Source: Deltaproteobacteria bacterium (lineage in GTDB: Bacteria; JAEEML01). From it: DNA of 9,280 nucleotides. The stretch lies in NCBI GenBank assembly GCA_016283195.1, contig JAEEML010000008.1, positions 1 to 9,280 on the forward strand. The letters are read 5' to 3'. Positions 1 through 7,113 of the stretch are shown one piece after another (the stretch's first letter is position 1; each line of letters opens with the position of its first letter). The translations under genes were made by a program, and so were the position numbers. The notes under the pieces were generated by a model that saw only the letters and a list, made by a program, of their open reading frames with translations, ran no database searches and was not told where the DNA came from.

Positions 1-1788
1 CACTTCATCCAGGCAGGAAGCAAAATAAGCCATAGCTTTGTCATAAGTGGCCGGGAGGGTGAGGTCAACTCCGGCTTTTTCCAAAAGTTTTTGCGGATAA
101 TCGCTGTCGCCGCTCTTTAGGAGGGTGAGGTAGCGGTCGCGGCCTTCTGATCCTTCCTCTTCCACCATTTCATTTAATACTACGGCCGAGAGAAAACCGG
201 TGGCATATTGATACACATAAAAATCATAATAAAAATGCGGTATATAGGCCCACTCGTGGCTGATGACCTTATCAATGGCCGTAAGGCCCTCACCGGCGCC
301 GTAGTAGCGCGAGACCAGCTGATAATAGGTATCATCAAGCACCTCGGCAGTCAGCGGCTCACCGGCTTCGGCTTTTTCGTGGATACTGAGCTCAAATTCG
401 GCAAACATGGCCTGGCGGAAGACGGTGGTGCGGAACGATTCCAAAACTTCACCCAAAAGGGCGAGGCGTTCGGCCGGGGCGCTGGCCTTCTTTAGAAGAT
501 GCTTTATCAGCATGAGCTCATTAAAAGTGGAGGCTATTTCTGCAATAAAAATAGAATATTGGCTCTCGTGATAGGGCCGCTCGCGGTTAGAATAAAAGCT
601 GTGCATGGCATGGCCGAATTCGTGAGCTACGGTGGAGACGGCATCGTAATCGCCAATATAATTTAAGAGCACATAGGGGTGCACATCGTAAGCCGAGCCG
701 CTCATATAAGCGCCGCTTATTTTGCCCTGGTTGGGGTAAACATCTACCCAGCCGTTTTTGGGATCCAGCCCTTTGGCCAGTTCGGCCCCATATTCTTCGC
801 CCAATGGTTTTAAGGCTTCCAGTATAATTTTGCAGCCTTCGGCATAAGAATAATGGCCCTGCGGCGGGGTGGCGATGGGCAGGTACAAATCGTGATAATT
901 TAGCGTATTAAGTTTTAAAAGGCGCTTTCTGATTTTTAAATAGCGCTTTAAAAGCGGCAAATGGCGCCCGATGGCTGCTATCAGCTCTTTATAAAGTTTG
1001 GGGCTGATGTTGTCGCTATCGAGAGCGGCGGCAATGGCGCTTTCATAATGGTGGGTTTTGGCAAAAAAGATGTTGGTTTGTAACTGGCTCACCAGCATGG
1101 CGGCCATGGTATTGGCATAGCGCCCGTAAGTGCCAAAGATAGTTTCAAAAGCCTTTTGACGCACCTCCTGGCTTTGATGCAGGCGCAGCTGGGCAAAGAG
1201 CGGCTTGCTAAAGGGCATTTCCCGGCCATCGACGGTGATATTGGGGAAGGGCATTTCGCTATCGCTAAAGGTGCTGTAAATTTTATATGGCCCTTGAGCC
1301 AGGCGGCTGGCTTCGGCCAAAATGGCCTCTTCGCCGGCGGTGCCCACATGCGGGCGGTGGCGGCCGATATTTTCTAAATAGTGGCGGTAGGGTGCCGTTT
1401 CCGGGGCGCTCAAAAGCTCGTTAAATTTGGGCTCCGGAAGAGCGAGCAGGGCCGGTTCGATGGCTGAAGTGGCGCCGGCCAAAATGGTAAAGAGCTCGGT
1501 GGCGGTGCTTTCAAGTGCCTGGTTTTCATTATCTTTTAAATCCTGATGGGCCAGGCGCTCAGCATAAGAATGCAGGCGTTGCAGCCGTTTTTCGGCGGCA
1601 AAGAGCGTCTCAAACATGGCGGCCACTTTGGCCGGAGAAGCGGTAAATTGCGGTAATAATTTGCCAATTTTGGCTACTTCTTCTTTAAAAATGGCAATAT
1701 CTTTTTCCCAAGCCTCTTTACCAGCGTAAAGGTGCTCTACCTGCCAGTGGAAAGCGCTATCGCTCTCTTTTCTTGCCGGAATATCCAT
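1..1788 (-). CDS. pepF: Oligoendopeptidase F, M3 family zinc metallopeptidase (C-terminal end cut off)
   Basis: A cytosolic zinc peptidase that cleaves short oligopeptides during peptide turnover. I translated the minus strand myself; the frame is open for 596 codons from ATG 1788 to the window edge, so only a few C-terminal residues and the stop are missing (family members are about 600 residues). The start MDIPARKESD is preceded by a strong GGAGGAG at about 1796-1802 with normal spacing. The zinc site HEFGH is encoded at 610-624 (residues 389-393). The downstream AEIASTFNE supplies the third ligand, Glu about 417. Near the C-terminus the family signature HFYYDFYVYQYATGF is present. No signal peptide is seen, which fits a cytoplasmic enzyme. 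The FISUMP lipoprotein lies upstream on the same strand with a 183-bp gap containing a TATAAT, so pepF is probably transcribed separately. Family assignment is secure; substrate preference cannot be read from sequence. Confidence 0.96.
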   Translation of the reverse strand, partial: MDIPARKESDSAFHWQVEHLYAGKEAWEKDIAIFKEEVAKIGKLLPQFTASPAKVAAMFETLFAAEKRLQRLHSYAERLAHQDLKDNENQALESTATELFTILAGATSAIEPALLALPEPKFNELLSAPETAPYRHYLENIGRHRPHVGTAGEEAILAEASRLAQGPYKIYSTFSDSEMPFPNITVDGREMPFSKPLFAQLRLHQSQEVRQKAFETIFGTYGRYANTMAAMLVSQLQTNIFFAKTHHYESAIAAALDSDNISPKLYKELIAAIGRHLPLLKRYLKIRKRLLKLNTLNYHDLYLPIATPPQGHYSYAEGCKIILEALKPLGEEYGAELAKGLDPKNGWVDVYPNQGKISGAYMSGSAYDVHPYVLLNYIGDYDAVSTVAHEFGHAMHSFYSNRERPYHESQYSIFIAEIASTFNELMLIKHLLKKASAPAERLALLGEVLESFRTTVFRQAMFAEFELSIHEKAEAGEPLTAEVLDDTYYQLVSRYYGAGEGLTAIDKVISHEWAYIPHFYYDFYVYQYATGFLSAVVLNEMVEEEGSEGRDRYLTLLKSGDSDYPQKLLEKAGVDLTLPATYDKAMAYFASCLDEV

Positions 1789-1807
1789 TTAGTGACTCCT
1801 CCTTGGC

Positions 1808-1839
1808 ACCGCCCGGGCCGGGCCGGCGCTTTCGGGGGC
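1808..1839 (-). other. GC-rich self-complementary segment in the pepF leader
   Basis: The plus strand runs from CGCCC to GGGCG and includes the palindrome GCCCGGGC and repeated GGCC/CCGG blocks. If transcribed as pepF leader RNA it would fold strongly just upstream of the ribosome binding site. It has no U-tract, so it is not a standard terminator. Boundaries are approximate and a function is only inferred. Confidence 0.3.
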
Positions 1840-1891
1840 GACTTTAGCAGGGCGGATAAGATAATGCCAGGCTTATTCTTTGCTGTGAACA

Positions 1892-1897
1892 ATTATA
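1892..1897 (-). promoter_or_regulatory. Possible -10 element for pepF
   Basis: On the minus strand this reads TATAAT, a perfect -10 hexamer about 100 nt upstream of the pepF start. No convincing -35 lies 16-18 nt further upstream (only AT-rich sequence), so the promoter would depend on the -10 or an activator. The leader between here and pepF contains a GC-rich self-complementary stretch (about 1808-1839). Confidence 0.4.
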
Positions 1898-1946
1898 CCG
1901 GAAAGCGGCAGGGTGTATTTGAATTGGTCAGATTGATTGAAGGGCT

Positions 1947-1961
1947 GGGGCTAGCTGCCCC
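1947..1961 (-). terminator. Weak hairpin downstream of the FISUMP lipoprotein gene
   Basis: GGGGC (1947-1951) pairs with GCCCC (1957-1961) around a five-base loop, starting about 10 nt after the stop codon of the lipoprotein gene. No run of T follows, so a rho-independent terminator is only a possibility. Confidence 0.3.
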
Positions 1962-1971
1962 CGCGCCTGGC

Positions 1972-2685
1972 TTACGGAGCGTTCTTAATGCAGCGCACGG
2001 AGAAGGCGTAACTCTTTGGGGAGTTGTCCACGTAGGCATCGCCACCGCCTGTTGCGCCTGTCAGGCTTAGATTGTCGGCGCTATTGGTATCGCGCTCATA
2101 CTCCGTGGCCGCCCAAAAGTAGGCATCAGATCCGAAATTTAGGTGAAGGCCATCGACGTAGTAGCCGGCGGGCAGGGCGCCAAAGCCGGTATTATTGGTA
2201 ATCAGCTCACCGTAATCGGCCCACACCGGGTTTTTGGCAGCTAAAGCTAAAAAAGCCGGATCAGGGGCTACAGGATCGGTAATATCTTCATAACCTGCAT
2301 AAGCTAGTAAATTGATAAAATCTGTTTTGGTGGGCAAATGCCAGCCTTGGGGGCACACTTTTATGGCATCTGCAAAGGTATAAAGGCAGCCATAATGTTT
2401 AACAAAGTCAGCATCGGTATTGGTATCGGCATAGCAGGTAACAGAAGTGCCGTCTGTAGCCTGGTCGGTGGCCATATTTTTGGCCATCCATACTTGGCCG
2501 TTTATATTTACCGAATCAATTTTATCACCATCGCTACTCGCATCTTTGGCCTCGTCTGTTTTGCTATCACTCGGCTTTTGCGGCTCATTACCGGGGGCCG
2601 GTTTTTCCTCTTCATGGTTACCGCAGCCTATGGCCAAAAAAATGACTAGCCCGGCAAAAAGAAAGAGATGTTTACATTTTTTCAT
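1972..2685 (-). CDS. FISUMP-domain lipoprotein (Fibrobacter succinogenes major paralogous domain)
   Basis: A 237-residue predicted lipoprotein. The N-terminus MKKCKHLF plus a hydrophobic stretch ends at the lipobox LAIGC with Cys21 as the lipidation site, so it should be exported and membrane-anchored. Residues 22-56 are an acidic, Pro/Ser/Lys/Asp-rich linker. From about residue 57 the FISUMP domain follows with its characteristic motifs in order: INGQVWMAKNM (61-71), CPQGWHLP (111-118), GFGALPAGYY (about 167-176), YFWAATEY (189-196) and the C-terminal FSVRCIK (228-234). The domain (Pfam Fib_succ_major) occurs in surface and lipoproteins of Fibrobacter and other anaerobes and has no firmly established biochemical role. 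ATG 2685 has GGAGA six bases upstream. The direct-repeat copy at 2707-2771 lies 21 bp upstream of the start, where the promoter is expected. Domain call is confident; function unknown. Confidence 0.9.
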   Translation of the reverse strand: MKKCKHLFLFAGLVIFLAIGCGNHEEEKPAPGNEPQKPSDSKTDEAKDASSDGDKIDSVNINGQVWMAKNMATDQATDGTSVTCYADTNTDADFVKHYGCLYTFADAIKVCPQGWHLPTKTDFINLLAYAGYEDITDPVAPDPAFLALAAKNPVWADYGELITNNTGFGALPAGYYVDGLHLNFGSDAYFWAATEYERDTNSADNLSLTGATGGGDAYVDNSPKSYAFSVRCIKNAP

Positions 2686-2706
2686 AATATTTCTCCATGT
2701 GCTTCA

Positions 2707-2771
2707 CCTTAAAACCCAAACAAAAACAAGGAGAAGAGTAGCATAGTGGGAAAGGGATAGCAAGATGAAAA
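2707..2771. repeat. 65-bp direct repeat, copy 1 (upstream of the FISUMP gene)
   Basis: Matches 3735-3799 in the same orientation. I count 2 mismatches in the first 58 bases and 4 over 65, without gaps. Weaker similarity continues leftwards to about 2696. This copy begins 14 nt beyond the rpn stop codon and ends 21 bp upstream of the FISUMP start. On the minus strand it contains TTGCTA (2758-2763), a 17-base spacer and TACTCT (2735-2740), a weak promoter-like pair. The two copies bracket the rpn gene exactly. Confidence 0.93.
2735..2763 (-). promoter_or_regulatory. Possible promoter for the FISUMP lipoprotein, inside repeat copy 1
   Basis: On the minus strand, TTGCTA (4/6 to the -35 consensus) and TACTCT (3/6 to the -10) are 17 bases apart, about 50 nt upstream of the gene. 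The match is weak. The position supports it, since the rpn gene ends directly upstream and no better candidate lies between. Read-through from rpn is the alternative. Confidence 0.3.
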
Positions 2772-2785
2772 TGTGGTTAAAGTTA

Positions 2786-3652
2786 TTATGCGCCGGCCAT
2801 GAGTTTCTGGAACTTGGCTTTGCTCACCCCGGCCTGCTCGGCAGCATCATCAATGGAAAGTAGGCCTTTTTTGACAAGACCGAAAAGAGTATCAAAAATA
2901 CCTTCCTTTCTCCCTTCCTTTCTCCCTTCAACTCTCCCTTCTTCTTTAAACAAGTTCATGGCTTCTGTTTCATTATATTCGGTGAGTAACATGCCTTTTA
3001 CCTCCGCTTGGTGAATCTCTAAAAATGGTTTTAAAATAAAATCACTTGGCATTTCACTTATAACTTTATTAACTGCCTCTTCGGCGCTCATACTTTTGCT
3101 ATTTTCCCGAATTTTCTCGATAATCCAAGAATATTCCATAAGCGGTTTGCAAGCACGGGCCAAGTCTTTATTGTGGCCAAAGTTGATATTCAGCATTTTT
3201 ACGGTGACTTCAATATCGGCCTTGGCCCCTTCCGGAAAAGCATCGGAAAGTTTTAAGAATTTTTCGTCCGGCTCTTCATCTTTGCCATTATAAAAGACCA
3301 CAAACTTGGGCACCGGTAATTTGATGAGCGTTGCGCCGTATTTATTAAGGCGCTCTTTTTTTACATAGGCTTCAAAAATATTGCCAACATATTGCAAAAG
3401 CCTGAGCGGCATATTGGGGTTGTAGCTTGATTGCTGCTCGTAAAGACTCAGCTGGTTATCGATGATGAAGGAAACATCGTTGTGCATACCCAGGTAAAGG
3501 ACTTCTTTGATGGTGGTAATTTCAATTTTGCTTGGGTCAGTATAATTAGAGCCGTTAACAGCATTATAAAGAGATAGCGTCCAAGCTCTATTTTCATTTG
3601 AGCCAAAAATAAAAGTAAATAGGCGATCTTTATACTCTTTTTGCAAGGTCAT
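2786..3652 (-). CDS. Rpn family recombination-promoting nuclease / putative transposase (PD-(D/E)XK)
   Basis: A 288-residue member of the Rpn/YhgA-like PD-(D/E)XK nuclease family, often annotated as 'putative transposase'. Studied E. coli Rpn proteins are DNA endonucleases that promote RecA-independent recombination. Family hallmarks in order: FIFGSNENR (15-22), a nuclease core with HNDVSF (Asp59) and YEQQS (Glu72, Gln74) followed by YNPNMPLRLLQY, then LPVPKFVVFYNG (112-123), LSDAF and MLNINFGHN. The usual family spelling of the core is EHQS; here it is EQQS. The C-terminal tail has a charged GRVEGRKEGRKEG repeat, then a helical segment ending GVSKAKFQKLMAGA. The start at 3652 is supported by GGAGG five bases upstream and an extended -10 promoter. 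The gene sits between 65-bp direct repeats and looks more AT-rich by eye than alaS, consistent with a mobile or accessory origin. The length is normal and the frame intact. Family call is strong; actual mobility is not shown. Confidence 0.93.
   Translation of the reverse strand: MTLQKEYKDRLFTFIFGSNENRAWTLSLYNAVNGSNYTDPSKIEITTIKEVLYLGMHNDVSFIIDNQLSLYEQQSSYNPNMPLRLLQYVGNIFEAYVKKERLNKYGATLIKLPVPKFVVFYNGKDEEPDEKFLKLSDAFPEGAKADIEVTVKMLNINFGHNKDLARACKPLMEYSWIIEKIRENSKSMSAEEAVNKVISEMPSDFILKPFLEIHQAEVKGMLLTEYNETEAMNLFKEEGRVEGRKEGRKEGIFDTLFGLVKKGLLSIDDAAEQAGVSKAKFQKLMAGA
2901..2943 (-). repeat. 12-bp tandem repeat inside rpn encoding the EGRK tract
   Basis: On the minus strand the unit GAAGGGAGAAAG is repeated about three times, the first copy diverged, encoding E-G-R-V/K repeats. 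Such charged Gly-rich tracts are common near the C-terminus of Rpn proteins. Because the unit is a multiple of three, slippage would change protein length without a frameshift. Confidence 0.8.
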
Positions 3653-3675
3653 GGTTGCCTCCGACTTGCAGAGGA

Positions 3676-3705
3676 ATTATAGCACATTTGGAGATGAATA
3701 GCCAA
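3676..3705 (-). promoter_or_regulatory. Promoter of rpn with extended -10
   Basis: On the minus strand, TTGGCT (3700-3705) and a perfect TATAAT (3676-3681) are separated by 18 bases. A TG one base before the hexamer makes an extended -10, TGCTATAAT. The predicted leader is about 17-20 nt with GGAGG before ATG 3652. It lies between repeat copy 2 and the gene, so rpn carries its own promoter. Confidence 0.7.
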
Positions 3706-3734
3706 GTGGACAAAACTGCACTTCATGTATCTAC

Positions 3735-3799
3735 CCTTAAAACACAAACAAAAACAAGGAGAAGAGTAGCATAGTGGGGAAGGGATAGCAAGGAGAAAA
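3735..3799. repeat. 65-bp direct repeat, copy 2 (between rpn and alaS)
   Basis: Second copy of the repeat at 2707-2771, same orientation, offset by 1028 bp. It lies 82 bp upstream of the rpn start and about 60 bp upstream of the alaS promoter. It is outside the recognised rpn -35/-10 pair, so it is not needed to explain rpn transcription. Confidence 0.93.
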
Positions 3800-3860
3800 C
3801 AAGCCAGCTGCCACCGTGCTCATCTTTCTTTGGTTTATTCTTCCTTTTGTCTATTCCCGC

Positions 3861-3889
3861 TTGACCCTAAAAGCTAAGAGAATTATTAA
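3861..3889 (+). promoter_or_regulatory. Sigma-70-like promoter of alaS
   Basis: TTGACC (3861-3866, 5/6 to consensus), a 17-base spacer and TATTAA (3884-3889, 4/6). Transcription would start near 3896, giving a leader of about 33 nt. The leader holds a small CGGC/GCCG stem but no T-box-like structure. Confidence 0.65.
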
Positions 3890-3928
3890 AGGGGCCACGG
3901 CTTTTGTGCCGCGTTTTAGGAGTGTTAT

Positions 3929-6900
3929 ATGTCGTTTACCGCTAATGAAATCCGCGAAATGTTTCTCTCTTTCTTTGAAGAAAAGGGCCACCGCCGCTGC
4001 CGTTCTTACCCGCTGGTGCCGCCGGGTGACCCCACCCTCTATTTTACCAATGCCGGCATGGTGCAGTTTAAAGATGTCTTTACCGGGGCTAAAGTGCTGG
4101 ATTTTAAGCGGGCAACAACGGCCCAAAAGTGCCTGAGAGTGGCCGGTAAACACAACGACCTGGAAGAGGTGGGCGTAACCACCCGCCATCACACCATGTT
4201 TGAAATGCTGGGCAACTTTTCCTTTGGCGATTATTTTAAAAATGAAGTTATTCCCTGGGCCTGGGAGCTTTTGACCGAGCGCTATAAACTCGATCCCAAT
4301 CGCCTCTATGCCACCGTTTTTGCCGGTGAAGGCGATATTCCGCGCGATACCGAAGCCGAGCATATTTGGCGCGATGTCATTGGCCTGCCCGCCGAGCGGG
4401 TGCTCTTTTTTGGTGCCAAAGACAACTTTTGGTCTATGGGCGAGACCGGCCCCTGTGGCCCCTGCTCGGAAATCCTCTATGACCAGGGGCCGGGCGTGGT
4501 GCCCTGTAATAATCCACACTGCGACCCAACTTGTGATTGCGGGCGCTATCTGGAGATTTGGAATCTCGTCTTTATGCAATTTAACCGCAATGAAAAGGGC
4601 GAGATGCAGCCGCTGCCGCGCCCCTCTATTGATACCGGCCTGGGCCTGGAGCGCATTGCCGCTATTTTGCAAGGCGAGCACAGTAATTTCCATAGCGATA
4701 TTTTTATGCCGCTCATTAACAAGGTGGCCGAGCTGGCCGGTAAGAGCTATGGCCGCTCGCAAAGTGCCGACGATATTTCCATGCGCGTCATTGCCGACCA
4801 CTCAAGGGCTACCACTTTCCTCATTGCCGACGGCGTTTTGCCCTCCAACGAGGGGCGCGGTTATGTCTTGCGCCGCATTATGCGCCGCGCTATCCGCCAT
4901 GCCCACCGCCTAGGCATAAAAGAGCTCTTTATGGCGGTTATGGCCGAAGAAGTGGCGCGGCAAATGGGCGATGTTTATGAAGAACTCACCAAAAACCTCT
5001 CTTTTGTCAAAGAGGTGGTAAATGCCGAAGAAAAGGCTTTTAGAAAGACTATTGATAACGGCCTGAAACTTTTGGGCAAAGCGGTAGAAGAGGCGCGGGC
5101 CTCTGGGCGCGACATCCTGGACGGAGCCACTATTTTTAAACTCTACGATACTTACGGCTTCCCCATGGATTTGACCCGCGTTATTGCCGCTGAAGAGAAG
5201 ATGCACCTTGATGAAGCCGGTTTTGAAAAAGAGATGGAGGCGCAGCGCAAACGGGCCGGCGCTTTTAAATCCACTCAGGCGACCGCCGAGATTTATCAGG
5301 CACTCTCCCGCGCTCTCGGCAAAATCGAATTTATCGGCTATCCTCATGAGAGTAAGCCCTTAAACGAGAGAAAGGAGCAGTGGGAGCGGCGCACTGTTTC
5401 GGATAAAAGCTATATCGGCTCAAAAAGCCAAATTGCCGCCATTTTGCACGAGAGCCAGCTCTCGCAGGATGCGGCTATTAGTGCCGGTGAGCGCTTTGAA
5501 GTGGTTGTCTCCCCGGCGCCCTTTTATGGCGAAAGCGGCGGCCAGGTGGGCGATATTGGCTACATTTGGCTAAAAGAGGCGGCCGAGCCGACTTTGAAAG
5601 TAATTAATACCATTAAGCCGGTGGAAGGGCTTATTATCGCCCAGGTGGAAGCGCTTACTGCTTGTGAACTAACTGTCGGCACGGCGGTTTTTGCCGCTTA
5701 TGATGAAGATCGGCGCCTGAGAATTCGCGCTCATCACAGCGGCACGCACCTTTTGCAAGGCGGCTTGCAGCACATTTTGGGCGACCATGTGCGCCAGTCC
5801 GGTTCTATGGTTTCAGATGAGAGATTGCGCTTTGATTACAGCCACTTCTCGCAGCCTACCAATGAGCAGCTCGCCGCTGTGGAAGATTTTGTCATGGCTC
5901 GTGCCGCCACCCCGCACGAGGTGGTGACCGAGGTGCTGCCATACGATGAAGCGGCCAAAAAGGGCGCCATGATGCTTTTTGGCGAAAAGTATGGCGATGT
6001 GGTGCGCGTGGTAACTATGGCCGATTCCATGGAATTTTGCGGCGGTACCCATGTGGCTTCCACCAAGGAGGTGGCTCCGCTCATTATTATAAAGGACGAG
6101 GCTCTTTCGGCCGGAGTGCGCCGTATTGAGGCTCTCGCCGGCGCGGCGGCGCGCGACAAGGTGGCCTTTTACCATGACTGGCTCTATAACGTGCTGGTAA
6201 AAGCCATGGGCGGCGCCAGCCAGCCCAAAGAGGTAGATGGCGGCGAAGGGCAACTTAGCGCCATTAGAGCCGCTGTGGAAAAGCTGCGCCAACGGGGCGA
6301 AGAGCTTTCCGGCAACTTAGCGGGCCTGATTGACCAGGAAGTGGCAGTGCTCTCGGCCGAAAAAATGAGCGCCGCCGCGCCGGACGAAGTGCTAAAAATA
6401 TGGCGCGCCGATCGCCAGCTCTTGCAAGAATTACAGCAAATTTTAAATGGCAAAGTAAATGAGCTGGATAGCGCACTCGATGCTTTAGAAAATGACAACC
6501 CGCTGGCTAAATCTCTCTTAAAAGTGCTGGTTACTTTGCGCAAGCTGGTAAATACCGGCGAAGAGCTTTTAAAGCAAAAAGCCGCCGCCGCTGCCGATAA
6601 CCTGGCCGATGACCTTTTGGCAAAGGCCGAAAAAGTTGGCGATATTACTATTGTTTCCGGCCGCGTTGACCAAATCGGGGCCGGAGAGCTGCGCAATTTG
6701 GCCGATCAAATTCGTTCCAAGAACGATAAAGTTATTCTCTGCCTGGTGCGCAAAGCCGATAAGGTGAATATTCTAGTGGCATTAAGCGCCGCTCTCACCA
6801 AAGAGTATAATAGCGGCAAGATAGTGGGCGAGCTGGCGGCTATTGTGGGCGGCCGCGGCGGCGGTAAGCCGGATTTGGCGCAGGCCGGCGGCAGCGATGT

Positions 6901-6952
6901 AACTAAAGCCGACGAAATTATCCCCGCCTTTTTGCAAATAGTTAAAAAATAA
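3929..6952 (+). CDS. alaS: Alanyl-tRNA synthetase
   Basis: Class II synthetase that charges tRNA-Ala with alanine in the cytoplasm and hydrolyses mischarged Ser/Gly-tRNA-Ala. The N-terminus MSFTANEIREMFLSFFEEKGH and the downstream DPTLYFTNAGMVQFKDVF are diagnostic. RHHTMFEMLGNFSFGDYFK and GLGLERIAAI are class II core motifs. A cysteine cluster, CNNPHCDPTCDCGRY, before LEIWN resembles the cysteine motif of many bacterial AlaRS. The editing domain has FYGESGGQVGD, then HSGTH (His603, His607) and CGGTH (Cys704, His708), the expected four zinc ligands. The C-Ala domain ends with GGRGGGKPDLAQAGG. The ATG at 3929 has TAGGAG six bases upstream. At 1007 residues it exceeds the typical ~875; the extra length lies largely between the editing domain and C-Ala (about residues 735-875), which looks like an expanded coiled coil. 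It is transcribed alone, divergent from rpn and convergent with the 401-residue lipoprotein gene. Confidence 0.98.
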   Translation: MSFTANEIREMFLSFFEEKGHRRCRSYPLVPPGDPTLYFTNAGMVQFKDVFTGAKVLDFKRATTAQKCLRVAGKHNDLEEVGVTTRHHTMFEMLGNFSFGDYFKNEVIPWAWELLTERYKLDPNRLYATVFAGEGDIPRDTEAEHIWRDVIGLPAERVLFFGAKDNFWSMGETGPCGPCSEILYDQGPGVVPCNNPHCDPTCDCGRYLEIWNLVFMQFNRNEKGEMQPLPRPSIDTGLGLERIAAILQGEHSNFHSDIFMPLINKVAELAGKSYGRSQSADDISMRVIADHSRATTFLIADGVLPSNEGRGYVLRRIMRRAIRHAHRLGIKELFMAVMAEEVARQMGDVYEELTKNLSFVKEVVNAEEKAFRKTIDNGLKLLGKAVEEARASGRDILDGATIFKLYDTYGFPMDLTRVIAAEEKMHLDEAGFEKEMEAQRKRAGAFKSTQATAEIYQALSRALGKIEFIGYPHESKPLNERKEQWERRTVSDKSYIGSKSQIAAILHESQLSQDAAISAGERFEVVVSPAPFYGESGGQVGDIGYIWLKEAAEPTLKVINTIKPVEGLIIAQVEALTACELTVGTAVFAAYDEDRRLRIRAHHSGTHLLQGGLQHILGDHVRQSGSMVSDERLRFDYSHFSQPTNEQLAAVEDFVMARAATPHEVVTEVLPYDEAAKKGAMMLFGEKYGDVVRVVTMADSMEFCGGTHVASTKEVAPLIIIKDEALSAGVRRIEALAGAAARDKVAFYHDWLYNVLVKAMGGASQPKEVDGGEGQLSAIRAAVEKLRQRGEELSGNLAGLIDQEVAVLSAEKMSAAAPDEVLKIWRADRQLLQELQQILNGKVNELDSALDALENDNPLAKSLLKVLVTLRKLVNTGEELLKQKAAAAADNLADDLLAKAEKVGDITIVSGRVDQIGAGELRNLADQIRSKNDKVILCLVRKADKVNILVALSAALTKEYNSGKIVGELAAIVGGRGGGKPDLAQAGGSDVTKADEIIPAFLQIVKK

Positions 6953-6955
6953 TTG

Positions 6956-6971
6956 CCCCTGCTTTGCGGGG
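6956..6971 (+). terminator. Possible hairpin after alaS
   Basis: CCCC (6956-6959) and GGGG (6968-6971) pair, and GC/GC continues the stem past a bulged T, giving a short hairpin starting three bases after the stop codon. No T-run follows, so termination efficiency is uncertain. The rest of 6972-7095 shows no gene I can support. Confidence 0.35.
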
Positions 6972-7095
6972 TATGGCTGGCCATTAAAAGCCTGGTGATC
7001 GGACAGCACAAGCGGAAGGCATTGGCACTAGGGAAAAGCGGGGCATCGGTAGCTAGTTGTTAATTGTGATTTTATGGCGTTATTATCTGGAGTAC

Positions 7096-7112
7096 CTGGC
7101 CACTTTTGCCAG
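7096..7112 (-). terminator. Hairpin directly after the stop of the His-tailed lipoprotein gene
   Basis: CTGGC (7096-7100) and GCCAG (7108-7112) form a five-pair stem with a seven-base loop, beginning one base beyond the stop codon on the minus strand. No T-run follows. It is a candidate weak terminator or 3' stabiliser between convergent genes. Confidence 0.3.
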
Positions 7113-7113
7113 C

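Noticed and set aside
1732-2070. 112-codon plus-strand frame across the pepF/lipoprotein gap
   Set aside because: It overlaps the starts or ends of two supported minus-strand genes, has no good ribosome site and no family resemblance.
2707-3799. Complete insertion sequence with terminal inverted repeats around rpn
   Set aside because: The flanking copies are direct, not inverted, and I see no terminal inverted repeats at the ends of the unit. Rpn proteins are also not classical DDE transposases.
3800-3928. T-box or other riboswitch in the alaS leader
   Set aside because: The predicted leader is only about 33 nt and no T-box motif or specifier stem is visible.
3851-4801. 316-codon open frame on the minus strand opposite alaS
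   Set aside because: It lies wholly against well-conserved alaS sequence and its translation has no recognisable motifs. It is a shadow of alaS codon bias.
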